A stretch of DNA of 64,000 nucleotides, from NCBI GenBank assembly GCA_044353855.1, contig JBILBF010000001.1, positions 620,001-684,000 of the forward strand, written 5' to 3'. Position 1 is the first letter of the stretch. Every line of letters starts with the position of its first letter. This document shows positions 44,332 to 53,594 of the stretch, piece by piece. This DNA is from UKL13-3 sp044353855. Lineage in GTDB: Bacteria > Bacteroidota > Bacteroidia > UKL13-3. The position numbers were made by a program, and so were the translations under genes. The notes under the pieces are model-generated. The model saw nothing but the letters and a program-made list of their open reading frames with translations, did no database searches and was not told the DNA's origin.

Positions 44332-45027
44332 ATGTTTACTAACAGATCAACTCTAACAGAATTATTAGATGCAGATAGTATTCCACAACAAGATTTGTTT
44401 CGCAATTTACATGAGTTGGATGTTATCAATAGATTACTTGGCGGACATGCTGTTACCCTAAAAGCAATCAAAAGCTTAAATCTAAAACAAGATAAAGTGT
44501 ACCATGTCTTAGATATTGGAAGTGGAGGAGGTGACACATTAAAAGCCATTGCAAAGTGGGGTAGAAAAAATGGAATTCAATTAGCGTTAACTGGGGTAGA
44601 TTTAAAATCGGATTGTATCCAATACGCTCAATCTTTTTGTAAAGAGTATCCTGAAATCACATTTATTCAAAGCGACTATCGTCAAATACCCAATTTACAG
44701 TTAACATTTGATATTATTATTTCTGCTCTTTTTTGCCATCATTTATCAGATGATGAAATACAGGATTTATGTTTGTGGGGGAGTAAACATGCTAACAATG
44801 CTTTTATTATAAACGATCTTCATAGGCATCCACTAGCTTATTATAGTATTGCATGTCTCACCCAAATTTTTTCACATTCATATCTTGTCAAAAATGATGC
44901 AAAGTTATCGGTATTGCGTGGGTTTAAAAAAAGTGACCTAACTAAACTAATTAATTTTTTATCCACTCAAAAAATCACCCTAAAATGGATGTGGGCATTC
45001 AGGTGGTTATTGGTAATTCGAAAATGA
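44332..45027 (+). CDS. Class I SAM-dependent methyltransferase
   Basis: The 231 residues show the SAM-binding motif I as VLDIGSGGGDTLKAI (about 62-76), motif II TGVDLKSD and SALFCHHLSDDEI. The C-terminal segment VLRGFKKSDLTKL is seen in small-molecule methyltransferases of type III PKS clusters. It likely methylates the polyketide-derived phenol; the target is inferred from context. Its stop overlaps the start of the FAD oxidoreductase. Confidence 0.9.
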   Translation: MFTNRSTLTELLDADSIPQQDLFRNLHELDVINRLLGGHAVTLKAIKSLNLKQDKVYHVLDIGSGGGDTLKAIAKWGRKNGIQLALTGVDLKSDCIQYAQSFCKEYPEITFIQSDYRQIPNLQLTFDIIISALFCHHLSDDEIQDLCLWGSKHANNAFIINDLHRHPLAYYSIACLTQIFSHSYLVKNDAKLSVLRGFKKSDLTKLINFLSTQKITLKWMWAFRWLLVIRK

Positions 45028-46151
45028 GTACTTCACAACCATACGATGTAGCCATTATTGGTGGCGGACTTGCAGGCTTAACCTTTGCCATTCAAATGCG
45101 CAAAGTAGGCTTACATGTTTTACTATGTGAAAAAGAAACCTATCCTTTTCATAAAGTATGTGGAGAATACATTAGCATGGAAAGTTGGGATTTTTTGGAG
45201 CGTTTAGGTGTGCCATTATCCAACATGAATTTGCCACGTATTACCAACTTAACTATTTCTGCTCCCAATGGCAATACATTATCACACAAGCTTAATTTGG
45301 GTGGATTTGGGATTAGCCGCTACACGTTGGATTATAAACTCTTTACCATTGCCAAAAAGTTGGGTGTTGATATAAAGGAAGGGTGCACTGTAAATGATGT
45401 TCATCATCAGCAATTGCATACCAATGCAGGAAATTTTTCGGCAAACATAATTGTGGGTAGCTGGGGCAAACGTTCTAAAATGGATGCAAGTTTGATGCGT
45501 AATTTTTTACAACCGCATAATAGGAAGTTAAATAATTATGTAGGTGTAAAATACCATATTGAAGCTGATTTACCAGAAAATGTAATTGAGTTACATAATT
45601 TTAAAAATGGCTATTGTGGCATTTCCAAAATTGAAGATAACAAATACTGCATATGCTATTTGGTGAGTGGGCAAGAATTAAAATTAGCACACGGAAATAT
45701 TCAACAATTACAAGAAAATGTGCTGATGAAAAACCCATACCTGCAAAAATATTTTTCACAGTTTCCATCCTTATATGCCAAACCATTAACCATTTCACAA
45801 ATTAGTTTTGAGCCTAAAACATTAACCGAACAAGGCATCATTATGGCAGGTGATGCTGCAGGATTAATAACACCACTTTGTGGTAATGGAATGAGTATGG
45901 CTATGCATGCATCTTATTTATTAGCACAACAACTTATAGCTTATTTTGATGGTAACCAATCGAAAGAAATGCTCATTAAAAATTACAGTAATGATTGGCA
46001 ACAGCATTTTTCAAGTAGGTTAAAAACTGGACGTTTTATTCAATCATTATTTGGTAATCCTTTCCTTACCAATATTGCTATTCCTTTGCTTAAGCCATTC
46101 CCATTTGTAATAAATGCTTTGGTAAAAAGCACCCATGGCAAACCTTTTTAG
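45024..46151 (+). CDS. FAD-dependent oxidoreductase (geranylgeranyl-reductase-like)
   Basis: The 375 residues have the Rossmann motif IIGGGLAGLTFAIQMRK, the CGEYIS segment after KVCGE, and the second FAD motif GDAAGLITPLCGNGMSMAMH. The family includes phenol hydroxylases, halogenase-like enzymes and geranylgeranyl reductases. In this operon it probably hydroxylates or oxidises the aromatic ring, or reduces the prenyl chain. The start is the ATG at 45024 within the methyltransferase stop (ATGA). Confidence 0.9.
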   Translation: MSTSQPYDVAIIGGGLAGLTFAIQMRKVGLHVLLCEKETYPFHKVCGEYISMESWDFLERLGVPLSNMNLPRITNLTISAPNGNTLSHKLNLGGFGISRYTLDYKLFTIAKKLGVDIKEGCTVNDVHHQQLHTNAGNFSANIIVGSWGKRSKMDASLMRNFLQPHNRKLNNYVGVKYHIEADLPENVIELHNFKNGYCGISKIEDNKYCICYLVSGQELKLAHGNIQQLQENVLMKNPYLQKYFSQFPSLYAKPLTISQISFEPKTLTEQGIIMAGDAAGLITPLCGNGMSMAMHASYLLAQQLIAYFDGNQSKEMLIKNYSNDWQQHFSSRLKTGRFIQSLFGNPFLTNIAIPLLKPFPFVINALVKSTHGKPF

Positions 46152-46171
46152 TCTATTCGTGTTTTGTATAC

Positions 46172-46858
46172 ATGAAACATTATGTAATAGTTGGAGCCAG
46201 CAGTGGCATTGGATTTGAACTTGCCAAACAATTGAGCCCTAGTCATAAAATAACAGCATTAGCTCGAACAGAAAAGGAATTAGGCAGCCTTAATAACACT
46301 TCTTTTTACAGCTGTGATATTGCTGAAGAAACCCCAACGTTTCCGTCAATAGAAATCCCAATTGATGGCTTAATTTATTGTCCGGGTACCATCAATCTAA
46401 AGCCTTTTAGAGGGATTAAAAACGAAGATTACCTTCACGAGTGGAACATTAATTTTTTAGGTGCGGTAAAAACAATTCGCAACTATTTACCTCAATTACA
46501 ACAAGGCCAAAATCCAAGTATTGTATTGTTTAGTACCATTGCTGTTCAACTCGGAATGCCATTTCATGCCAGTATTAGCGCTGCTAAAGGAGCTGTTGAA
46601 GGGTTAACCAAAAGTTTAGCAGCTGAGTTTGCCCCCAAAATTAGGGTAAACGCAATTGCTCCATCGCTTACCAATACACCTTTGGCTGATAAGCTATTGA
46701 ATAACGAAGCTAAATTATCAGCAGCAGCCGAAAGGCATCCATTAAAAACAATCGGGCAACCAAATGATATTGCAGACGCTGTTCTTTATGTATTAAACGC
46801 AAATTGGGTTACAGGCCAAATTATTCATGTTGATGGGGGCATGAGTGCTATTAAATAA
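46172..46858 (+). CDS. SDR-family oxidoreductase lacking the catalytic Tyr
   Basis: The 228 residues are a short-chain dehydrogenase fold with the NAD(P) motif GASSGIG (8-14), LIYCPGTI (a variant of NNAG), Ser121, and a typical C-terminus with VTGQIIHVDGGMS. The active-site Tyr of YxxxK is replaced: Lys139 is kept, but position 135 is Ile (HASISAAKGAVEG). I recall similar Tyr-less sequences elsewhere, so this may be a subfamily feature rather than a defect. It closes the type III PKS operon, 20 bp after the FAD gene. Confidence 0.9.
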   Translation: MKHYVIVGASSGIGFELAKQLSPSHKITALARTEKELGSLNNTSFYSCDIAEETPTFPSIEIPIDGLIYCPGTINLKPFRGIKNEDYLHEWNINFLGAVKTIRNYLPQLQQGQNPSIVLFSTIAVQLGMPFHASISAAKGAVEGLTKSLAAEFAPKIRVNAIAPSLTNTPLADKLLNNEAKLSAAAERHPLKTIGQPNDIADAVLYVLNANWVTGQIIHVDGGMSAIK

Positions 46859-47396
46859 TTACAGTGATTCTTACATAAATAAAAACAATAGTTACTTTAA
46901 ATGGAAAAAAGGGTTTTACGCCTCAATTTCCATCAATTTACCAATCTCCAAATGTAAAACCAATCAAAGTAAAAATGGATTTGCGTTTTGTTGAGAAACA
47001 GCATATAAAATGCAATAGAATAATATTGACAGTTTAAGAATATATAAAAATCATATTGGAAAATAATTCGTATTTGAATGTCCATAACATGCTACTGTTA
47101 AATCAAAGCAAAAGCACAGGTGTAAATGGTTTGGAATCATATAATGCTTTAATTAAAAAGAAGGAACTACCCAATGTAAAGGGTATTTAATATCTGGTAT
47201 AATTAGTCCAATTGCGCTCAATTGTTCACAGGTATAATTTTAGCTGTCTATTTTTGTGTTATGCTGTTAAGGCCTTGTATCTTGTATATCTTAGGTTATT
47301 GTAACGCGATATTAGATTTCAAATCCTCAATATCCACCGCTTTCTTCGGGGTAGTCTATTTCGTAAGATGAAGTATTCGGTTTAGTTTTGGTGTTG
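46859..47396. other. 538 bp stretch without a supported gene
   Basis: There are short coding-like runs, for example a frame near 46918-47035 ending MDLRFVEKQHIKCNRIILTV, but no good start, domain or stop-to-stop length. It may hold decayed genes. No terminator is obvious after the SDR. Confidence 0.4.
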
Positions 47397-48551
47397 ATGA
47401 TACTCACACATAAATACGAACCATCAATACTCATTGACGAAATGCATTGGCAGCAATGTCGAATGTATGATGAATTGGTTAAAATTTTTGAGTTTATAGA
47501 CTTACCCGAAAACATAAAAGTTATTGAGCAACAAAATAGTGCCATTTTAAGAGCCTACTATGCAAATGCAATAACCCATAATATCATTGATATTAAAACG
47601 GTAAAGTATATTGTTAAAGGCAATATAAAACCTAAAGGCATAAACGAACGTGCAGTTGAACAATTTATAAAAGCAGAACGTTATCTCGATTCAATAGTAA
47701 ACGAGTCATTAAGTATTTCGATAGTATATCAACTTCAAAAAATTCTAATTTTAGATTTATACAACAACCGAGAGGATGTTAATTTATTTTCAGCAAATTC
47801 TGTTCGTCCAATAGAAAAGCTTAGTGCAACAGCTGAGATGGAATTGGAATCATTATTTGAGTTTATAAATACTGATAATGAATTTCACCCTATCAACCAA
47901 TCTTGGATTTTACATTTTAGGTTATTAAATACCCGTTTGTTTTCTGAAGGAACTACAAAAATTGCATCTTTACTTCAATATTTTTGGCTTAAGAAAAAAG
48001 GAATGGATGCTTTTGGTATGCTAAGTATAGAGCATGAGTTATATGTAAACAAAAATGAATATCAAGGTTTTTGGGATGATCAACTCCCGGAATATGTAAA
48101 CGATATTCAACAACAGTTTAATTTTGGAATGGAATTGTTTGGCACGCAACTAGATCGAATCAAACAATTATTACGTTCCTATTTTAGAAAACAGGTGGAT
48201 TTTGAGAAGCTCAACCCCCGTCAAAAAAATATCATGAATTATGTTTTTGAGCGTGGATATCGATTAAAAGAAATGGATGATTCCGTTTTAAATAAAAGAC
48301 AAAAATTAATTATGTATATCATTCAACATAGAGGATTTATTTCTACTAAAGACTTGGTGAATGAGTTTGAATGTAATCGGAAAACCATACAGCGAGATTT
48401 TGTTTCGTTAACCGATAATAATTTGGTAAAAATAATTGGAAAAGGTGCAGGTTTACGTTATGCTGTAAACCTAACGGAAAGAAAGTATCAGCATTTAGAT
48501 AAATACCAATCTCCTTTGGTTGTTGATGATCCGATTGAAATTGAATTATAA
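47397..48551 (+). CDS. Degenerate Fic-like protein with C-terminal winged-helix domain
   Basis: The 384-residue protein starts at the ATG at 47397, three codons after a TTG. Residues 45-195 have the Fic layout. The core motif HPFxDGNGRxxR is degraded to RLFSEGTTKIAS (180-191), with Arg for the catalytic His and Thr for the Asn. The inhibitory helix motif SSxIEG reads ANAITH (56-61). Residues 305-355 form a DeoR-like helix-turn-helix (FISTKDLVNEFECNRKTIQR). It therefore cannot AMPylate by the known mechanism. It is probably a regulator; the ligand is unknown. Confidence 0.75.
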   Translation: MILTHKYEPSILIDEMHWQQCRMYDELVKIFEFIDLPENIKVIEQQNSAILRAYYANAITHNIIDIKTVKYIVKGNIKPKGINERAVEQFIKAERYLDSIVNESLSISIVYQLQKILILDLYNNREDVNLFSANSVRPIEKLSATAEMELESLFEFINTDNEFHPINQSWILHFRLLNTRLFSEGTTKIASLLQYFWLKKKGMDAFGMLSIEHELYVNKNEYQGFWDDQLPEYVNDIQQQFNFGMELFGTQLDRIKQLLRSYFRKQVDFEKLNPRQKNIMNYVFERGYRLKEMDDSVLNKRQKLIMYIIQHRGFISTKDLVNEFECNRKTIQRDFVSLTDNNLVKIIGKGAGLRYAVNLTERKYQHLDKYQSPLVVDDPIEIEL

Positions 48552-48553
48552 CC

Positions 48554-48590
48554 AAAAAAAAGGTCCCACTATACGGTGGGACTTTTTTTA
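48554..48590. terminator. Bidirectional terminator
   Basis: GTCCCAC at 48563-48569 pairs with GTGGGAC at 48576-48582, flanked by A and T runs, between the convergent Fic-like and DUF2795 genes. Confidence 0.85.
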
Positions 48591-48809
48591 TAGTTCGTCT
48601 TCGTTGTAAAAATAATCCTCATTGGTCGGGTAGTCCGGCCAAATTTCTTCAATACTTTCAAATGGTTCACCATCATCTTCCAATTCTTGTAAGTTCTCAA
48701 TTACCTCTAAAGGAGCTCCCGAACGTATTGCGTAGTCTATCAGCTCATCTTTAATTGCGGGCCAAGGTGCGTCATCTAAATGTGATGCTAATTCTAATGT
48801 CCAGTACAT
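48588..48809 (-). CDS. DUF2795 family small acidic protein
   Basis: The 73 residues are strongly acidic and match the DUF2795 pattern: MYWTLELASHLDDAPWPAIK, then LIDYAIRSGAPLEVIENLQE and EIWPDYPTNEDYF. The fold is a small helical bundle of unknown function, widespread in Bacteroidota. No membrane segment is seen. It stands alone. Confidence 0.88.
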   Translation of the reverse strand: MYWTLELASHLDDAPWPAIKDELIDYAIRSGAPLEVIENLQELEDDGEPFESIEEIWPDYPTNEDYFYNEDEL

Positions 48810-48894
48810 AGTATTATCTGTTTAATTTAATGCGAATATAAAATTTTGAAGTTACTGCGAAAGTAATTTTTTGAATAATTAATTCCTGCCAAAT

Positions 48895-49983
48895 TTATTT
48901 GCTTAAATCTATCATTTTCAGCGTTTCAGCTTTATTTATTTTGCCTGTAGGGGTATAGCTAAAGGAGGGAAAAGTATAATATAACTTTGGAATCTCATGT
49001 TTAGCTAGTTTTTGAGCCAACTTCAAAATAAGTCCTTTTTGTTGCGAGGGATCCCAATTTGTTGATTCAATAAGGGCTATTACTTTTTGTCCGTATAACA
49101 TATCATCTATCCCGCAAATAAAAACATTGGTTATGGTATCTGATAATACAGAACGAATGGCCTCTTCAATTTTGCCAGGAAATATTTTTAACCCACCTGA
49201 ATTGATTATATCATCGGCTCTTCCCAAAACAATAAACGATGTATCATCTATTAGCTCGACTACATCATTTGTTTGCAACCAACTATTATTTGTGGAAACA
49301 CTTTTAATAGCAAGGCAATGTCGATCATCTGTTCGAATATTTACACCTTTTAGTAAGGTGAAATAATCCTCTTTGCCAATTTGTTTGAGTGCTATATGGC
49401 TAACCGTTTCGGTCATTCCATAAGTATGAAAAACTTTGGTGTTCAACTTACCTAAAGCGGCTTCTAGCTTTTTATCAATGGTAGTTCCGCCTATAAGTAT
49501 CCGACTAAATTTAGTGAGTTTTTGGGTTTCATTGGCTTCATTTTTAATTATTGAAAAAACCTGTAATGGAGCAAACGATGCAAAAGTGTATGGGTGATTG
49601 ATTTGTATGTTTTGTAACGGATTACTACCTGGTTCTTGTAATGTAATAGTAGCACCTAATATCAAACCGCGTACAAGCAACATTGCCCCCCCAATAAACT
49701 GTGTGTTCATGCAAAGTAAAATATGTTCATCAGCAGTAAGCAATAATGTTTCTATTGTGCTTTTTGCACTCGCTTCTAATTGTTCACGGTATAGTATTGT
49801 TTTTTTCGGAATACCTGTTGATCCCGATGTATGAAAAACAAATTGTTGTTGGTTATTTAGCCATTGTTGTGCAAGCTTAAACGAAAAGGTATGCATAGCT
49901 TCGTCATCACTTAACAGAGCTGCTCCATCATGCTTTATTGCATTAAATGAATAGCTTTTGTTATTTACGATTATTGAAGACAT
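48895..49983 (-). CDS. menE: AMP-forming acyl-CoA ligase, probable o-succinylbenzoate-CoA ligase
   Basis: The 362-residue adenylate-forming enzyme has the P-loop-like FHTSGSTGIPKKTILYREQ, VFHTYGMTETVSHIAL, and the hinge VLGRADDIINSGGLKIFPG. The length of about 360 and lack of a large N-terminal domain fit the Bacteroidota MenE, which activates o-succinylbenzoate in menaquinone synthesis. The start ATG at 49983 follows a TTG two codons earlier. No other men genes are in the window, so the substrate rests on family resemblance. Confidence 0.82.
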   Translation of the reverse strand: MSSIIVNNKSYSFNAIKHDGAALLSDDEAMHTFSFKLAQQWLNNQQQFVFHTSGSTGIPKKTILYREQLEASAKSTIETLLLTADEHILLCMNTQFIGGAMLLVRGLILGATITLQEPGSNPLQNIQINHPYTFASFAPLQVFSIIKNEANETQKLTKFSRILIGGTTIDKKLEAALGKLNTKVFHTYGMTETVSHIALKQIGKEDYFTLLKGVNIRTDDRHCLAIKSVSTNNSWLQTNDVVELIDDTSFIVLGRADDIINSGGLKIFPGKIEEAIRSVLSDTITNVFICGIDDMLYGQKVIALIESTNWDPSQQKGLILKLAQKLAKHEIPKLYYTFPSFSYTPTGKINKAETLKMIDLSK

Positions 49984-50066
49984 GTTCAATTCTATTTAAA
50001 TTATTGGCTAAGCCATTTTAACAAAAAATGGAACAACCAATCACCATATAAACTCATTACAATCAA

Positions 50067-50711
50067 CTAAAAAGTATAACGAACATACTTGATCGTTCGT
50101 CCTTTTGCGGAAAATTTATTTTCGTAATATGTTCGGATTTCCCGTAAATGAGGATGTGAATCTTGGTTTCCATGCACATCCCAATTTACCTCTTGTGTTG
50201 TAATATTTACCTCTTTTAAAACCTCAAGCGAATATTCAAACAAAGGAGTATCGTCTGTTTTAAAATTAACTACACCACCTGGTTTTAAAATTTGTTTGTA
50301 TAAATTTAAAAATCCTGGGCTTGTTAGCCTATGCTTAATATGTCTTTCTCTGGGAAAAGGGTCAGGAAATGTAATCCATATTTCGTCTACTTCGTCTACT
50401 TCAAATACTGTTGTAATATTGTTTATAATCATTCGGATAAAACCCGCATTGGTAATGCCTTGCTCTTTAGCTGTGAGTGCCCCACGCCACATTCTATTGC
50501 TTTTAATATCAATACCCAAAAAATTTTTTTCAGGATATTGCGTGCTCAATGCAACTGTATACTCTCCTTTACCACATCCCAATTCTAATACCAAGGGGTG
50601 ATTATTTTTGAACACCTCTTGTTTCCATTTCCCCTTTAAATCATAAGGAAAATCAAAGGTTTTATCAAACTCTTTAAACTCTGCAAATTGCTGTAATTTT
50701 CTTTTAGCCAT
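50067..50711 (-). CDS. trmB: tRNA (guanine-N7)-methyltransferase
   Basis: TrmB methylates G46 in the variable loop of tRNAs. The 214 residues show the SAM motif VLELGCGKGEYTVAL, FLGIDIKSNRMWRGA, and the conserved substrate motif WITFPDPFPRERHIKHRL. Length is normal. It lies 22 bp downstream of the S9 peptidase gene on the same strand and might share its transcript. Confidence 0.95.
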   Translation of the reverse strand: MAKRKLQQFAEFKEFDKTFDFPYDLKGKWKQEVFKNNHPLVLELGCGKGEYTVALSTQYPEKNFLGIDIKSNRMWRGALTAKEQGITNAGFIRMIINNITTVFEVDEVDEIWITFPDPFPRERHIKHRLTSPGFLNLYKQILKPGGVVNFKTDDTPLFEYSLEVLKEVNITTQEVNWDVHGNQDSHPHLREIRTYYENKFSAKGRTIKYVRYTF

Positions 50712-50733
50712 AATACGGGCACAATGATAGCGG

Positions 50734-52869
50734 TTATCTTTTTACTGATAATACCTCAAACAAAAAATTATACTCAAACGCAACTTCTTTTAATGCAGCA
50801 AATCTTCCGGATGCACCTCCATGACCAGCTTCCATATTTGTTTTGAAAAGGAGCAGGTTATTGTCAGTTTTCATTGTTCGCAATTTAGCAACCCATTTGG
50901 CAGGTTCCCAATATTGCACTTGTGAATCATGCAACCCTGAAGTGACCAACATTGTTGGATACGCTTGTGGTTTTACTTGGTCGTAGGGCGAATACGACAA
51001 CATATAATCATAATATTTTTTTTGATTGGGATTTCCCCATTCATCATATTCATATGTTGTGAGTGGAATGCTACTATCCATCATGGTTGTAATTACATCC
51101 ACAAACGGAACATCAGCAATAATAACACTATATAAATCGGGCTGCATATTGCTAATAGCTCCCATCAAAAGCCCGCCAGCACTAACTCCCGAAGCAACCA
51201 GTTTAGATGCTGAGGTATATTTTTGTTCAATCAAAAATTGAGAACAAGCAATAAAATCTGTAAAGGTGTTTTTCTTTTTCAGGAGTTTCCCATCTTCATA
51301 CCAAAATCTTCCCATTTCTTGTCCACCACGTACATGGCAAATGGCAAATACAAAACCCCTATCCAATAAACTCAGTCGTGCTGAGCTAAAATAAGCATCC
51401 ATGCTTGAACCATAACTTCCATAAGCATATTGGTATAAAGGTGCCGAACCATCATGGTTAAAACCTTTACGGTACACTAATGAGATGGGAACTTTTACCC
51501 CATCGGATGCTGTTGCATACACGCGTTCGCTTACATAATTATTTTTATCAAATGCCCCACCCATCACTTGTTGTTCTTTTAATAATGATTTAGTATGTGA
51601 GTTCATTTCATAATCATAAGTGCTCATGGGCGTTGTGAGCGATGAATAACGGTAACGAATAACATCAGTGTCGTACTCAGGATTGTATGACGTGTATGCT
51701 GTATAAGTTGGCTCACCAAAATTCAGGTAATGTTCCTCGTTTGTGTTTCTATTTATAAAACGCATGTTCAACAATCCTTCATTTCGTTCTTCAACTACTA
51801 AATAGTTTTTGAAAATATCTACGCCTTCAAGGAACACATCATTGCGGTGTGCAATCACTTCTTTCCAATCATTTTTTGATTGATTAAATGGCGTGGTTGT
51901 TTGCATTAACCTAAAATTTTTTGCTTTCCAATTGGTTACCATAAAAAAGTTTACTCCATCGTGCGTAAGTGAATATTCATGATTCTCTTCACGCGGCAAG
52001 AATGGTTGAAATTCGCTATTAGGTTTATCAGCATCTAGCAATAAAATTTCTGTGCTCAACGTGCTATTAGCAATAATCTCTAAATACTTTTTGGATTTTG
52101 TTTTGCCAATGGATAATGAAAACTCTTCATCTATTTCTTCATAAACCAACACATCTTTAGTTTGTGGAGTTCCCAAGATATGCTTGAATATTTTACGTTC
52201 CTGCAAGGTTTCAATATCCTTATCTACGTAAAATATTGTTCTATTATCGTTTGCCCAAACAGCTTCTCCTGTTGTGTTTTCGAGCACTTCATCAAAATCT
52301 TTTCCGGTTGTTAAATCCCTAAATCGCATCTGGTACAAACGCCTGCTCACCAAATCTTCACTGTAAGCCAACAAGTTATTATCGTTGCTAATTTCCAATG
52401 AACCTAAATCGTAGTATGAATGACCTTTTGCGCGTTCGTTTTCATCCATTAAGAGTTCTTCTTTAGCATCTAAATTACCTTGCTTTCTGTAATTGATTGC
52501 ATAGTCTTTTCCTTGTTCGTATTTGTTGTAATAAAAGTAATCACCATCTTTATACGGAACGGATTCGTCATTTTCTTTCACACGAGCTTTAAGTTCATTA
52601 AACAAAGCGTCTTCGGCCTCTTTCGAATCTTTTAATACAGCTGCACAATAATCATTCTCTGCATTGAGGTAGGCAATCACTTCAGGGTTTTCTCTTTCCT
52701 TCAGCCAAAAATAATTATCGGTTCTCGTATGGCCATGTTCATTAAAGGTATGTGGCTTAATGTTGGCAACTGGAGGTGTTGGTTTATTCATATTTGGTTG
52801 GCAAGCGGTAAATGTAACCAAACTCACTATAATCGATTGACATAAATTTTTAATGACCCATTTATTCAT
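50734..52869 (-). CDS. S9 family peptidase (oligopeptidase B-like), lipoprotein
   Basis: This 711-residue serine peptidase has the prolyl oligopeptidase layout: an N-terminal beta-propeller (about 70-440) and an alpha/beta hydrolase domain with Ser563 in ASGVSAGGLLMG, Asp in SGLHDSQV and His in EAGHGGASGRF. Oligopeptidase B cuts short peptides after Lys/Arg. The front MNKWVIKNLCQSIIVSLVTF leading to TACQPN is a lipoprotein signal with Cys at 23, so it works in the envelope, unlike the cytosolic E. coli enzyme. Confidence 0.92.
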   Translation of the reverse strand: MNKWVIKNLCQSIIVSLVTFTACQPNMNKPTPPVANIKPHTFNEHGHTRTDNYFWLKERENPEVIAYLNAENDYCAAVLKDSKEAEDALFNELKARVKENDESVPYKDGDYFYYNKYEQGKDYAINYRKQGNLDAKEELLMDENERAKGHSYYDLGSLEISNDNNLLAYSEDLVSRRLYQMRFRDLTTGKDFDEVLENTTGEAVWANDNRTIFYVDKDIETLQERKIFKHILGTPQTKDVLVYEEIDEEFSLSIGKTKSKKYLEIIANSTLSTEILLLDADKPNSEFQPFLPREENHEYSLTHDGVNFFMVTNWKAKNFRLMQTTTPFNQSKNDWKEVIAHRNDVFLEGVDIFKNYLVVEERNEGLLNMRFINRNTNEEHYLNFGEPTYTAYTSYNPEYDTDVIRYRYSSLTTPMSTYDYEMNSHTKSLLKEQQVMGGAFDKNNYVSERVYATASDGVKVPISLVYRKGFNHDGSAPLYQYAYGSYGSSMDAYFSSARLSLLDRGFVFAICHVRGGQEMGRFWYEDGKLLKKKNTFTDFIACSQFLIEQKYTSASKLVASGVSAGGLLMGAISNMQPDLYSVIIADVPFVDVITTMMDSSIPLTTYEYDEWGNPNQKKYYDYMLSYSPYDQVKPQAYPTMLVTSGLHDSQVQYWEPAKWVAKLRTMKTDNNLLLFKTNMEAGHGGASGRFAALKEVAFEYNFLFEVLSVKR

Positions 52870-52928
52870 TGGGCAATATTATACGCTTTGATGAGTTGGC
52901 AAAATAAAATTTGTTGAGTGGCAAACTA

Positions 52929-53441
52929 TCATCTTTTCTTCCAAATAGGAACATTGCTACAAGCTTCGCCATACATAATGCTTTTAACATAAGGAGAAAG
53001 TTTATGGGTAATCTCAACGTAAGCACTTATTGGAACTGGCACATCACTGCATCCTTTTATGATAACTCGTGTATCGCTAAAAGAAGCATAATCTACTTTA
53101 GCTAAAGCATCTTGATACAAAATGGTTTCAAGTGCAGTTAAATCACCAAATACATATCGATTGGCAAAAGGTTCAATATTCACGGCTAAAAGCATATAAG
53201 CCCAAGTGGGGATAATGGCATCTGTTGAACACATAAATGCTATATTCTTACTTGTGTATTGTTGCCAATCATGATTTTTAATGTGCTCCCGAAAGTCTTT
53301 CTCTTTGAGAATCATTTCCCGAAAAAGCCAATCTTTTATATCCAATAAAACACGTTCGCCTTTATGAAAGTAATCTTCCAAATTCAAGGTAATCAATCCA
53401 CTATTGGCAATTTTATTTTCTATTGGTTCAATGTTTTCCAT
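52929..53441 (-). CDS. DUF2480 family protein
   Basis: The 170 residues match the Bacteroidota DUF2480 family: NSGLITLNLEDYFHKGERV near the front, LDIKDWLFREMILKEKDFR, IIPTWAYMLLA and a closing KSIMYGEACSNVPIWKK. There is no signal peptide or membrane segment, so it should be cytosolic; the function is unknown. It follows glyS and a possible tiny gene on the same strand. Confidence 0.88.
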   Translation of the reverse strand: MENIEPIENKIANSGLITLNLEDYFHKGERVLLDIKDWLFREMILKEKDFREHIKNHDWQQYTSKNIAFMCSTDAIIPTWAYMLLAVNIEPFANRYVFGDLTALETILYQDALAKVDYASFSDTRVIIKGCSDVPVPISAYVEITHKLSPYVKSIMYGEACSNVPIWKKR

Positions 53442-53447
53442 ATTGTA

Positions 53448-53594
53448 TTATTTCCAGCAGATTTCGCTTATAACACTGATTGTCTCATGTTTTCTAACAG
53501 TTTGATAAACACATACTAATTGATTTTGTTCCATCCAGAACATCTTTCTGCCAGAATCTAATTGTAACTGTGTTACGCTAGCAACTTTTTCCAA
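53448..53594 (-). CDS. Possible small protein between glyS and DUF2480
   Basis: A 48-codon frame starts with TTG at 53594, inside the glyS 3' end, with GGAGGA just upstream, and stops at 53448, 6 bp before the DUF2480 start. The product contains QLQLDSGRKMFWMEQNQLV and ends SVISEICWK. It fills nearly all of the 131 bp gap, but I know no family for it. Chance is a fair alternative. Confidence 0.3.
   Translation of the reverse strand: MEKVASVTQLQLDSGRKMFWMEQNQLVCVYQTVRKHETISVISEICWK

Noticed and set aside
46918..47035. Small gene between the SDR and Fic-like genes
   Set aside because: Short frame without a good start or recognisable product; kept only as a note on the gap.
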